Below, piece after piece: positions 7,416-12,291 of a stretch of 15,157 bases of DNA; the first letter of the stretch is position 1, and each line of letters starts with the position of its first letter. The stretch comes from a bacterium (lineage in GTDB: Bacteria; Patescibacteriota; Minisyncoccia; Phycocordibacterales; Phycocordibacteraceae): contig JAKAMJ010000006.1 of NCBI GenBank assembly GCA_021812955.1, positions 1-15,157 on the forward strand, in the 5' to 3' direction. The notes beneath the pieces were generated by a model. That model worked only from the letters and a program-made list of their open reading frames with translations. It made no database searches and was not told the DNA's origin. Made by a program: the position numbers and the translations under genes.

Positions 7416-7421
7416 ACGCAT

Positions 7422-7427
7422 ATAGTA
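7422..7427 (-). promoter_or_regulatory. -10 box of the split-barrel flavoprotein gene
   Basis: TACTAT on the minus strand, exactly 6 bases before the ATG at 7415, which puts the expected transcription start on the start codon. Confidence 0.45.
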
Positions 7428-7460
7428 GCAGACGGTCGCGGCTCGCACGCAGCATTCTTA

Positions 7461-8426
7461 TCAACAGGCGATGTTGCGGTCCACGGACGTCGCGTCGTCT
7501 TCGTACTGGATTATCCACACAGGACTGCCCGGGATGAACGAGCTGCGGCTCAGGCAAGAGTTTATCGCGCCGACGCGCGTCGAGATGCCGATCGGGAACC
7601 AGGTCGGGGTCGTTATCGCCGCGCCGCTGATGGCTTGCGATGGCGAGAACCCGCTCCCGGCGATATTCTTCCACATATACGGCACGGAGTAGATGCCGAC
7701 GCGCAGGCCTTGCGAATTCAAATAATCCATCGCGCCCTGTATGACCGCATCATTGACCGCCGTATCAGAGGACCAGCTGTTCGCTTCCTCTATGTCGAGC
7801 CACCACAAGCGCGAAGAGACCTTCTGCCCGTTCGCATACGCGTACGCGTCCTTCGCCGCGGCGTAGCCGTAGTCATACGCGCCGCACACGGTCGGCTCTG
7901 GGTAACCATCCGGCGACGTGCTTCCGGTAAAAATGGAATCGCAGGTCTTCGGGACGCTCATATGCGCGCTCGTAGCCGTGCTCCCGTAAGGAGCATTCAG
8001 GTTCAGGTACACCGTCGGCGCAGACGACCCGAATTGCGCCCAGGAATACTCGGACGCCGCGCGCGAGTTGTGAACGAACGCCTTTCCGCCCGTGACTCCC
8101 ACGACCCCGAACCCGAACGGGATGGTCGGGTATGCATGCGTGCTGTACGAAAGGTCGTAGCCGAGATTACTCGACAGGTACGGACTGCCGGATGCCGACG
8201 GGCTCAGGCGCACGGGAGCGGGCGCGGGCGGGTCGGCGGGAACCGTGCTCGGAGCAGGCGCGAGCATGTTCTCGACAGCCGTTATCACCGCCGCTTCCGC
8301 GCCGAACGCGCGCAACAAGCCGACGATAGAACCCGCCTGCGCAGCCGAAAGCCCCGCCGCCGACGCGGTCGCAGGCAGGGCGGCCATCGCCACGATGAAC
8401 ATTGACTTCAGGATGATCCCTCGCAT
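7461..8426 (-). CDS. secreted glycoside-hydrolase-like TIM-barrel protein
   Basis: Exported 321-residue protein. A signal peptide occupies about 1-23 (MRGIILKSMFIVAMAALPAT, then ASA). A short helical repeat follows, LSAAQAGSIVGLLRAFGAEA and VITAVENML (26-54), of a kind seen in CPR exoproteins. A Pro/Ala linker (55-75) precedes a barrel resembling DUF1906/GH25-like domains: GYDLSY (89-94), PTVYLNLNAP (137-146), LWWLDIEEANSW (207-218) and a strand with GIYSVPYMW (244-252). D91, D211 and E213 occupy the places of the acidic residues in GH25-type barrels. Four cysteines (162, 181, 291, 321) could form disulfides. Start: the ATG at 8426 lies 7 bases from TACTAT, while the one at 8435 overlaps the box. 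A cell-wall or glycan substrate is inferred, not shown. Confidence 0.7.
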   Translation of the reverse strand: MRGIILKSMFIVAMAALPATASAAGLSAAQAGSIVGLLRAFGAEAAVITAVENMLAPAPSTVPADPPAPAPVRLSPSASGSPYLSSNLGYDLSYSTHAYPTIPFGFGVVGVTGGKAFVHNSRAASEYSWAQFGSSAPTVYLNLNAPYGSTATSAHMSVPKTCDSIFTGSTSPDGYPEPTVCGAYDYGYAAAKDAYAYANGQKVSSRLWWLDIEEANSWSSDTAVNDAVIQGAMDYLNSQGLRVGIYSVPYMWKNIAGSGFSPSQAISGAAITTPTWFPIGISTRVGAINSCLSRSSFIPGSPVWIIQYEDDATSVDRNIAC

Positions 8427-8433
8427 GAATCGC

Positions 8434-8439
8434 ATAGTA
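8434..8439 (-). promoter_or_regulatory. -10 box of the secreted barrel gene
   Basis: TACTAT on the minus strand, 7 bases before the ATG at 8426. It overlaps the alternative ATG at 8435, which makes that one unlikely as the start. Confidence 0.45.
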
Positions 8440-8458
8440 CCATGGATAATGTGATAAT

Positions 8459-8486
8459 GATAATGGGGACAGTCACGATTTCTTCG
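8459..8486. repeat. left terminal repeat, outer copy
   Basis: A 28-base unit beginning GATAATGGGGACAG. The next copy starts at 8488, giving a period of 29. Its 8462-8482 part is complementary to the right end at 9193-9213. Confidence 0.8.
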
Positions 8487-8487
8487 A

Positions 8488-8515
8488 GATAATGGGGACA
8501 GTCACGATTTCTTCG
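8488..8515. repeat. left terminal repeat, inner copy
   Basis: Identical to 8459-8486. It contains the transposase stop codon (8502-8504) and its last codons (PKKS). Confidence 0.8.
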
Positions 8516-9173
8516 GTCTTCCTGCACCTCGCAGTGTCGTTTGCAGTCCGTGACGATCGACCATTGCGTCCACCCAGCGTCCGCCTCCAAATGGCACTCC
8601 CTTATTCACCGAGCGACGGAGGTCTTGCAGCTCTTCACTCTGTTCGTGCTGGTTGATCCATATATGGTAGTTAGGCGGTAACGGGACCGGGGACGTGGTT
8701 AGGAGTTTCTTCTGCTCTGATGTGCTCGAAAGGCGACGCCATGCGCTTCCCCACCGCCACGCTTCGCAGGCTGGAGCAAGTTTGGCCCGAACGGCATTGC
8801 GCTCAACGTATTTTATGACCGTGAGCAGATGCTGGTCATCTTGGATAACGAAAGATTTGTATCGACCTTGATACAAAGGACCGCTGCCGACTGTGGCGGT
8901 ACGCGTATGTACGAGGCGCGTATGCGCGTTCGTCAAACGATGCATGAAAAGACCAAGGTCGCCGTCTTTCTCCGGATAGAGAACGAGATGCCAGTGATTC
9001 GGCATGAGGCAATACGCGAGTATACGCATGCCCGTCTCCTTTCCGGTTTTCTCAAGTAACGACTCGAAGAGCGTGTAGTCTTCTAGAGTTTCGAAAATCT
9101 GAAGCCGCCCAACAGCACGATTGATAACATGGTATGCGTGGTTTCCGACGTCGACGCGAGCTAGGCGAGGCAT
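8502..9173 (-). CDS. REP-associated tyrosine transposase (Y1/HUH family)
   Basis: A 223-residue single-strand DNA transposase of the REP-associated (RAYT) branch of the IS200/IS605 Y1 family. The HUH motif is H60-W-H62 in LMPNHWHLVL, and the catalytic tyrosine is Y122 in LLTVIKYVERNAVRA. GPLYQGRYKSF (about 98-108) is the conserved strand between them, and the C-terminal GLQxTLRxxGRPKK tail is typical of this group. Both catalytic motifs are intact and the length is normal, so it may be active. The start at 9173 has TACAAT exactly 6 bases upstream. Its base composition is less GC-rich than that of the housekeeping genes. Confidence 0.92.
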   Translation of the reverse strand: MPRLARVDVGNHAYHVINRAVGRLQIFETLEDYTLFESLLEKTGKETGMRILAYCLMPNHWHLVLYPEKDGDLGLFMHRLTNAHTRLVHTRTATVGSGPLYQGRYKSFVIQDDQHLLTVIKYVERNAVRAKLAPACEAWRWGSAWRRLSSTSEQKKLLTTSPVPLPPNYHIWINQHEQSEELQDLRRSVNKGVPFGGGRWVDAMVDRHGLQTTLRGAGRPKKS

Positions 9174-9179
9174 GTTTTG

Positions 9180-9185
9180 ATTGTA
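9180..9185 (-). promoter_or_regulatory. -10 box of the REP-associated transposase
   Basis: TACAAT on the minus strand, 6 bases before the ATG. GGGACA inside the terminal repeat (spacing about 18) could act as a poor -35, so the element would carry its own promoter. Confidence 0.4.
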
Positions 9186-9192
9186 TCAGGTC

Positions 9193-9213
9193 GAAATCGT
9201 GACTGTCCCCATT
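9193..9213. repeat. right terminal inverted repeat of the transposase element
   Basis: Perfect complement of 8462-8482 and 8491-8511 over 21 bases. Confidence 0.8.
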
Positions 9214-9234
9214 CCCCCCAGTACCGATTTTGCC

Positions 9235-9305
9235 ATGGGGGCAGGAATGGTTCCTGCGTCACAACCGTGTTGGGGGAGCAGGAATATGCCTGGCTCACAG
9301 CCCCC
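9235..9305. repeat. two degenerate tandem hairpins
   Basis: Unit 1 (9235-9267) contains the perfect hairpin GCAGGAA-TGG-TTCCTGC (9241-9257). Unit 2 (9271-9305) starts with GGGGG and ends with CCCCC, with AGG/CCT and AGC/GCT pairs inside. The units align as TGGGGG, (A)GCAGGAAT, CCTG, TCACA. The 9219-9358 stretch holds no gene that I can support. Confidence 0.55.
9259..9272. repeat. 14-bp copy of the tRNA-fMet 3'-end junction
   Basis: TCACAACCGTGTTG is identical to 11257-11270, where it spans the last three bases of the initiator tRNA and the bases after it, in the same orientation. Both copies run into G-rich sequence on the right, and both have ATGGGGG about 38 bases to the left. Confidence 0.6.
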
Positions 9306-9358
9306 TTATATTTCCTCGCTATTTTCTTCCTAAATTCGGTTCGATTCCTGTCCTCATC

Positions 9359-9388
9359 AAAAAAGGGCCGGCATTGCATGCCGAGCCC
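9359..9388 (-). terminator. intrinsic terminator of the GNAT-ASCH gene
   Basis: On the minus strand GGGC-T-CGGCAT, loop GCA, then ATGCCG-GCCC, with one unpaired base, followed directly by TTTTTT. It lies 27 bases after the stop codon of the GNAT-GNAT-ASCH gene. Confidence 0.85.
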
Positions 9389-9415
9389 TGTACTAACGGA
9401 ACGAAGTGCAAACGG

Positions 9416-10726
9416 TTACGCTCTCGTACGAACGACGCTCAACTGCAAGACATGCACCCCGAGTCGCTCCTTCTCATCGGGATAGATGCCACGCAGGACT
9501 TCGAGTGCATGAGCAGGATTGTCCGGCACGATGTGCCCAGCACTTTCCTTCTCAAGCATCGCCGCGAAGTTCGGGTAGATGCGAACATCGTCAACCCTCA
9601 CGATGCCAGCGTCGCGCCCGCACTCAAGCCGAATCTGATCGCCCTTCTTGATGGACTTGATGCTTCCGTACCCGACGCGCACTTCGAGCGGTTTTGTGCC
9701 GGCCAAGATGGCATTGAAGTATTGGCGTTTGACTCGCATGGTTTTCATAACTTTCTCCTGTAAGACGATGCCCCATTGCTGAGTAACAACGCCATGTTTG
9801 TAAGCGTCGGGCATCATCGCTTCGACGTGCCAGCCGTGATGTTGCAAGACCTCCACCTCCACGCTCGTCGGGACGGCATGGGTATAGAGCTTGTGTCCAT
9901 ACGGACGAAGGAACCCGGGCAACTCCGCCACGAGTGCCGAGAACGCTTGAATGTCCTCGGATACGAGCGGCATGAGTTTTATCGGCTCACCCTTCTTTGG
10001 TGTTGCTGCCGCAACCCCGAGCACCGTGCTACCGGACTTGGCGACCCAGACGAGCTTGTACTTCTCATTCGGATCTCGGGTATCCTTACGAGCATATCCG
10101 GCGAACAAAGCGTTCACCCATCCATCGTTCACGCCATCAAAATGAGGCGCGAGACGGCGAATGACCAATTGTCGCACTTGCTCCTCATCTTCTTTGACAA
10201 GAGGCAGGACGGAGATGGCTTGCTCGTCTGGAAACACGATGTGCTCCGCGATCTTGTAAAGCATCACTTCGTCCGTGTCCGGACGATAGTGGCGTTCCGC
10301 AATACCGGCGGGTACAAATCCTTGCGAGAGGAAGTAGCCCATCGCGGACTTGTTCTTCGCCGAGACCGTGCAGTAGATTTGTCGGATATTCTGCTCGCGC
10401 ACATATCGATAAACCTCTGCTAGCAAGAGACGCCCGACGCCGTAGCCACGCATGTCCTCACGAACGATAAGCGGACTGATCTTCAGCGTACCCTGATGCT
10501 TCACGACGAAGTTCAAGATACCGACGATTTGTCCCTCATCTTCCGCTACATACATCACTTGCGATGCGGAGAAATGCCCTTTTGCATCCAGCGAGCCGTT
10601 TGCTGAGGTCTCCACTATGCGCTTTGCGTGTGCTCGGTGGTCGCCACCGTAGAACGGTTCAAGTGCCTGGTGCATCATTTCAGCGATAACCGGGAGGTCG
10701 CTGTCCTCCACTCTTCTGACTTTCAT
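9416..10726 (-). CDS. GNAT acetyltransferase, second GNAT-like domain, C-terminal ASCH domain
   Basis: A 436-residue multidomain protein. Residues 1-160 form a GNAT N-acetyltransferase: IVGILNFVV strand, then the acetyl-CoA loop RGYGVGRLLL (93-102) and the NKSAMGYFLSQGF helix (125-137). Residues about 170-325 look like a second, degenerate GNAT fold (YKLVWVAKSGSTVLGVAAA; LQHHGWHVEAMM) without the R/QxxGxG loop. Residues about 327-432 form an ASCH domain with GTKPLEVRVGY (343-353) and KGDQIRLE (361-368). ASCH is a PUA-like fold linked to RNA; the E. coli member YqfB is an N4-acetylcytidine amidohydrolase. Substrate here is unknown. It has a canonical AAAGGAG Shine-Dalgarno (10733-10739, 6 bases from ATG), its own promoter and terminator, and an ASCH gene upstream on the same strand. 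Confidence 0.85.
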   Translation of the reverse strand: MKVRRVEDSDLPVIAEMMHQALEPFYGGDHRAHAKRIVETSANGSLDAKGHFSASQVMYVAEDEGQIVGILNFVVKHQGTLKISPLIVREDMRGYGVGRLLLAEVYRYVREQNIRQIYCTVSAKNKSAMGYFLSQGFVPAGIAERHYRPDTDEVMLYKIAEHIVFPDEQAISVLPLVKEDEEQVRQLVIRRLAPHFDGVNDGWVNALFAGYARKDTRDPNEKYKLVWVAKSGSTVLGVAAATPKKGEPIKLMPLVSEDIQAFSALVAELPGFLRPYGHKLYTHAVPTSVEVEVLQHHGWHVEAMMPDAYKHGVVTQQWGIVLQEKVMKTMRVKRQYFNAILAGTKPLEVRVGYGSIKSIKKGDQIRLECGRDAGIVRVDDVRIYPNFAAMLEKESAGHIVPDNPAHALEVLRGIYPDEKERLGVHVLQLSVVRTRA

Positions 10727-10732
10727 AAAGAA

Positions 10733-10739
10733 CTCCTTT
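10733..10739 (-). promoter_or_regulatory. strong Shine-Dalgarno of the GNAT-ASCH gene
   Basis: AAAGGAG, 6 bases before the ATG. It is the only canonical ribosome-binding site at a gene start in the window, where most other genes have a -10 box in this position. Confidence 0.8.
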
Positions 10740-10770
10740 CTGTGTGTCGCTGGGATAGTTACTCCGTGCG

Positions 10771-10801
10771 CGACAAGGCTTGTCGTACCGATATTGGTAC
10801 G
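10771..10801. promoter_or_regulatory. two overlapping palindromes in the GNAT-ASCH leader
   Basis: CGACAAG-G-CTTGTCG (10771-10785) is a perfect 7-bp-arm palindrome. CGTACC-GATATT-GGTACG (10784-10801) has 6-bp arms and a nearly symmetric centre. They lie just downstream of the predicted transcription start and could be a repressor operator or hairpins in the mRNA leader. Confidence 0.5.
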
Positions 10802-10809
10802 GGCTTTAC

Positions 10810-10836
10810 ATTATATAAATACTGTTACTTAGTCAA
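10810..10836 (-). promoter_or_regulatory. sigma-70-type promoter of the GNAT-ASCH gene
   Basis: TTGACT (10831-10836) and a consensus TATAAT (10810-10815) on the minus strand, spacing 15. The start of transcription would be near 10803, giving a leader of about 77 bases. The -35 overlaps the last codons and the stop of the upstream ASCH gene. Confidence 0.6.
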
Positions 10837-11155
10837 CTAGCGCTAAACGGATGCCAACAACGCCGTATTTCTGTTCATCCTCATCAGAATAGAATTGCTT
10901 GATCTGATTAAGAAGGAATTCACGACTTTCACCACCAAAGAGTGCCGGTTCATGATCCGCGAAAAGGCTTTTGAATGATTGATAGCGAAGGAGTCCAATG
11001 ACCTTCGTGTTTACCTTGTTTTCTGAATAATCATTCTCGCTGAACTCGATTTCGTCACCAAGCGCAATCTGTTGACGCTTTTCGTCGTAAAGGCGCGACT
11101 CAATGACTTTCGCACCAGAAGCAATCTGATTGAAAGGTTCTGTCGATAATTTCAT
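10829..11155 (-). CDS. small stand-alone ASCH-domain protein
   Basis: A 108-residue protein consisting of an ASCH domain only. It opens MKLSTEPFNQI, with the family pattern GxKxxExR as SGAKVIESRLYDEKR (13-27; K16, E19, R21), then LGDEIEF (32-38) and the C-terminal strand YGVVGIRLALVD. ASCH proteins have a PUA-like beta-barrel and are thought to bind RNA or modified nucleosides. The ATG at 11155 is preferred over 11167 because family members begin at MKLS and GTATAT lies 10 bases upstream. The gene is clearly AT-richer than the surrounding chromosome, which suggests transfer. It precedes the GNAT-ASCH fusion on the same strand and lies just downstream of the initiator tRNA. Confidence 0.82.
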   Translation of the reverse strand: MKLSTEPFNQIASGAKVIESRLYDEKRQQIALGDEIEFSENDYSENKVNTKVIGLLRYQSFKSLFADHEPALFGGESREFLLNQIKQFYSDEDEQKYGVVGIRLALVD

Positions 11156-11218
11156 CTGGTGTTGCATATACTTTTTTTATTTTTCGGAGCTTCATGCCAG
11201 TCGGTACGGTACCCGCTT

Positions 11219-11232
11219 TCAGAAGTTTCTGA
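11219..11232. repeat. short perfect inverted repeat between tRNA and ASCH gene
   Basis: TCAGAA-GT-TTCTGA, a 6-bp-arm hairpin 36 bases downstream of the tRNA 3' end on the minus strand. No T-tract follows on that strand, so it may mark processing or an operator rather than a terminator. The rest of 11156-11267 shows no gene. Confidence 0.35.
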
Positions 11233-11256
11233 TGGGGGACGGTACTTGACACTGAC

Positions 11257-11270
11257 TCACAACCGTGTTG
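11257..11270. repeat. 14-bp repeat at the tRNA-fMet 3' end
   Basis: TCACAACCGTGTTG, identical and in the same orientation at 9259-9272. Its last bases (11268-11270) are the 3' terminus of the tRNA. Confidence 0.6.
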
Positions 11271-11552
11271 CGGGGGCCGGAATCGAACCGGCGTCTGGAG
11301 GTTATGCTTACCACTACAACTTTCGTTGCTCGCGCACATTCGATTTGTTGGTCTGGACTATGCCTTCACCCGCGTGGGGTGTCTACCGTCTAGTCTCTAC
11401 ACCTTCTCCGCTTTCGCAGAGCTTGGCTCGGCATTGCCGTGCGCCCGAAGACGCGAGGGTTTCACCGAATTTGGCAGATGATCCTATGCACGATTGCTCG
11501 CGCACACGCCCGATTACTCAAGCCTCCCGAGGTACCTCTCCTCTACCCCGCT
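11268..11552 (-). tRNA. initiator tRNA-fMet (CAT), interrupted by a group I intron
   Basis: The 5' exon is 11521-11552 and the 3' exon 11268-11306. Joined, they fold as a full tRNA: acceptor GCGGGG/CCCCGC (2-7/66-71), T8 A9, D-stem GAGG/CCTC, anticodon stem GGAGG/CCTCC, loop CTCATAA with anticodon CAT, variable AGAC, T-arm GCCGG-TTCGATT-CCGGC. Initiator marks are an unpaired 1-72 (A-A) and A11-T24. The 3' part (CCGGCCCCCGCAA) matches bacterial initiator tRNAs. The CCA end is not encoded (ACAC follows). The anticodon stem has A29-T41 where most initiators have G-C. Without the intron removed, no tRNA fold is possible, so splicing is required for function. Confidence 0.9.
11307..11520 (-). ncRNA. 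group I intron (IC3-like) in the anticodon loop of tRNA-fMet
   Basis: A 214-nt self-splicing intron with no reading frame. P1 pairs exon GCU plus UGA with UCGGGC (11508-11513) across a GUAA loop, with U-G at the 5' splice site. P element (11458-11474, AAATTCGGTGAAACC), Q (11421-11438, GGCAATGCCGAGCCAAGC), R (11386-11403, GTGTAGAGACTAGACGG) and S (11350-11364, GGCATAGTCCAGACC) match tRNA introns of cyanobacteria. Pairings seen: P3 TCTGCC/GGTAGA, P4 TTCGG/CCGAG, P5 arm GCGTC-TTCG-GGCGC, P6 arm CTCTGC-GAAA-GCGGAG, P7 GACTA/TAGTC, P8 CACCC/GGGTG, P9 GCAAC-GAAA-GTTGT. The intron ends in G directly before CAT. Confidence 0.92.
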
Positions 11553-11584
11553 ATGTTTTGCGACAATGTATGCCGCTAGAGATA

Positions 11585-11612
11585 AGTATACACAAGAACC
11601 ATGGCAGGGCAA
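11585..11612 (-). promoter_or_regulatory. promoter of the intron-containing tRNA gene
   Basis: TATACT (11585-11590) with TTGCCC (11607-11612) 16 bases upstream on the minus strand. The tRNA 5' end lies about 32 bases downstream, leaving a short 5' leader for RNase P removal. Confidence 0.5.
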
Positions 11613-11643
11613 CAAAGCAGATCAGATCATTTCGCAGCTTCTG

Positions 11644-12225
11644 CTAGAGCATCTCAAACTCTCGGAAGACGGCTTCGTAGTGCGCGAGCGTGCGGCGCGC
11701 GAGGGATTCTGACAAGTCGAATGCCGAGCCTTCGTGCGCGATCTGGTTGCGCACCTTGTGCGCTTCCCATGCGTCGCTGAGCGTTTCGAAATCTGAACGC
11801 TCGACGCTCTTGAGCTTCTCGCCCACGCTCGCACCCTCATACCCCTGGCGTGTGAGCATATCGTCAAGAAGTATGTCCGCCTCGATTATCGCCGTGCGCC
11901 AGTCGCTCGCGTTCTGGCTGCCGGCAAGCGCCTCGATATGCGTCCAGCGCGAGTTCGATTCTTTCCCGCTATCGGGCGCGAGGAGGAGCGTGCCGTAATA
12001 CTCTTCTTCTCTCTTGCGAAGCTCGAAGAGGCGGATGAGAGAATAGACGATGACGATGAGCGCCAGCACCGACAGCGCATAGCCGATTATTATTATCCAC
12101 AGCCATATCTGAGCGATGAGCGACGAGAACTGCGCCGCGCCGTTCGAGCCGGCGTGGCACCCGCCCCGTAGGCATTCGTAGATGACCTGGAACACGTATT
12201 CGACATTGAGCTGATCGGCCGGCAT
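11644..12225 (-). CDS. membrane protein with C-terminal HEPN-like domain
   Basis: A 193-residue protein of no named family that I can assign. One strong membrane helix, possibly a bent or double span, lies at about 39-64 (IWLWIIIIGYALSVLALIVI). A charged stretch follows (RLFELRKREEEYY). The soluble C-terminal part (about 93-190) is all-helical and contains VRNQIAHEG (158-166), matching the RNxxxH motif of HEPN domains, many of which bind or cut RNA. The preceding TAIIEADILLDDMLTRQGY helix also suits HEPN folds. Start: the ATG at 12225 has TATACT 10 bases upstream, and the longer form to 12267 has no support. It is upstream of the tRNA-fMet gene and downstream of gatA on the same strand. The HEPN call rests on the motif and helix pattern only. 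Confidence 0.65.
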   Translation of the reverse strand: MPADQLNVEYVFQVIYECLRGGCHAGSNGAAQFSSLIAQIWLWIIIIGYALSVLALIVIVYSLIRLFELRKREEEYYGTLLLAPDSGKESNSRWTHIEALAGSQNASDWRTAIIEADILLDDMLTRQGYEGASVGEKLKSVERSDFETLSDAWEAHKVRNQIAHEGSAFDLSESLARRTLAHYEAVFREFEML

Positions 12226-12235
12226 GGATGCACAC

Positions 12236-12241
12236 AGTATA
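12236..12241 (-). promoter_or_regulatory. -10 box of the HEPN-like membrane protein gene
   Basis: TATACT on the minus strand, 10 bases before the ATG at 12225. No Shine-Dalgarno is evident. Confidence 0.4.
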
Positions 12242-12291
12242 CTAGGCCGCACGCGCCCATCGCGCACGTTCTCCCCCGCTCGCCTGTCGCC

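Larger units (their letters stand above)
8459..9213. mobile_element. REP-associated tyrosine transposase element with inverted ends
   Basis: A single-gene element of about 755 bases. The right end (9193-9213, core GACTGTCCCCATT) is a perfect 21-bp inverted copy of the left end, which itself occurs twice in tandem. The transposase gene fills the interior and its stop codon lies inside the inner left repeat. Elements of this kind (RAYT/REPtron) move or amplify through single-stranded DNA. No target duplication is recognisable, as expected for Y1 transposases. Confidence 0.75.

Noticed and set aside
7224..8405. 393-codon open frame on the plus strand
   Set aside because: It is antisense to the flavoprotein and secreted barrel genes, has an Arg-rich product and no family features.
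8408..8590. 60-codon open frame containing both terminal repeats
   Set aside because: It is an out-of-frame reading of the repeat and transposase end; the repeated EEIVTVPII only reflects the DNA repeat.
9230..9763. 177-codon open frame on the plus strand
   Set aside because: It crosses the hairpins and terminator and lies antisense to the GNAT-ASCH C-terminus; no start signal or recognisable domain.
10784..11219. Flanking repeats of the ASCH gene (GGTACGGGCTTT near 10796 and GGTACCCGCTTT near 11208) as transposon ends
   Set aside because: Only 10 of 12 bases match, with no extended similarity or transposase tied to them.
11508..11552. tRNA-Ser(TGA) read from the unspliced 5' part (loop CTTGAGT)
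   Set aside because: The contiguous sequence has no matching 3' half or long variable arm. The stem partner CCTCC occurs only after the intron, giving anticodon CAT.
11268..11600. tmRNA (ssrA) on the minus strand
   Set aside because: The 3' end looks similar at first, but there is no tag reading frame or tmRNA 5' end, whereas the exons and group I core explain the whole stretch.
7511..12101. Two perfect DnaA boxes (TTATCCACA at 7511-7519 and 12093-12101) as an origin
   Set aside because: They lie 4.6 kb apart inside coding sequences where Trp-Ile codons produce them; no AT-rich unwinding region or dnaA/dnaN is nearby.
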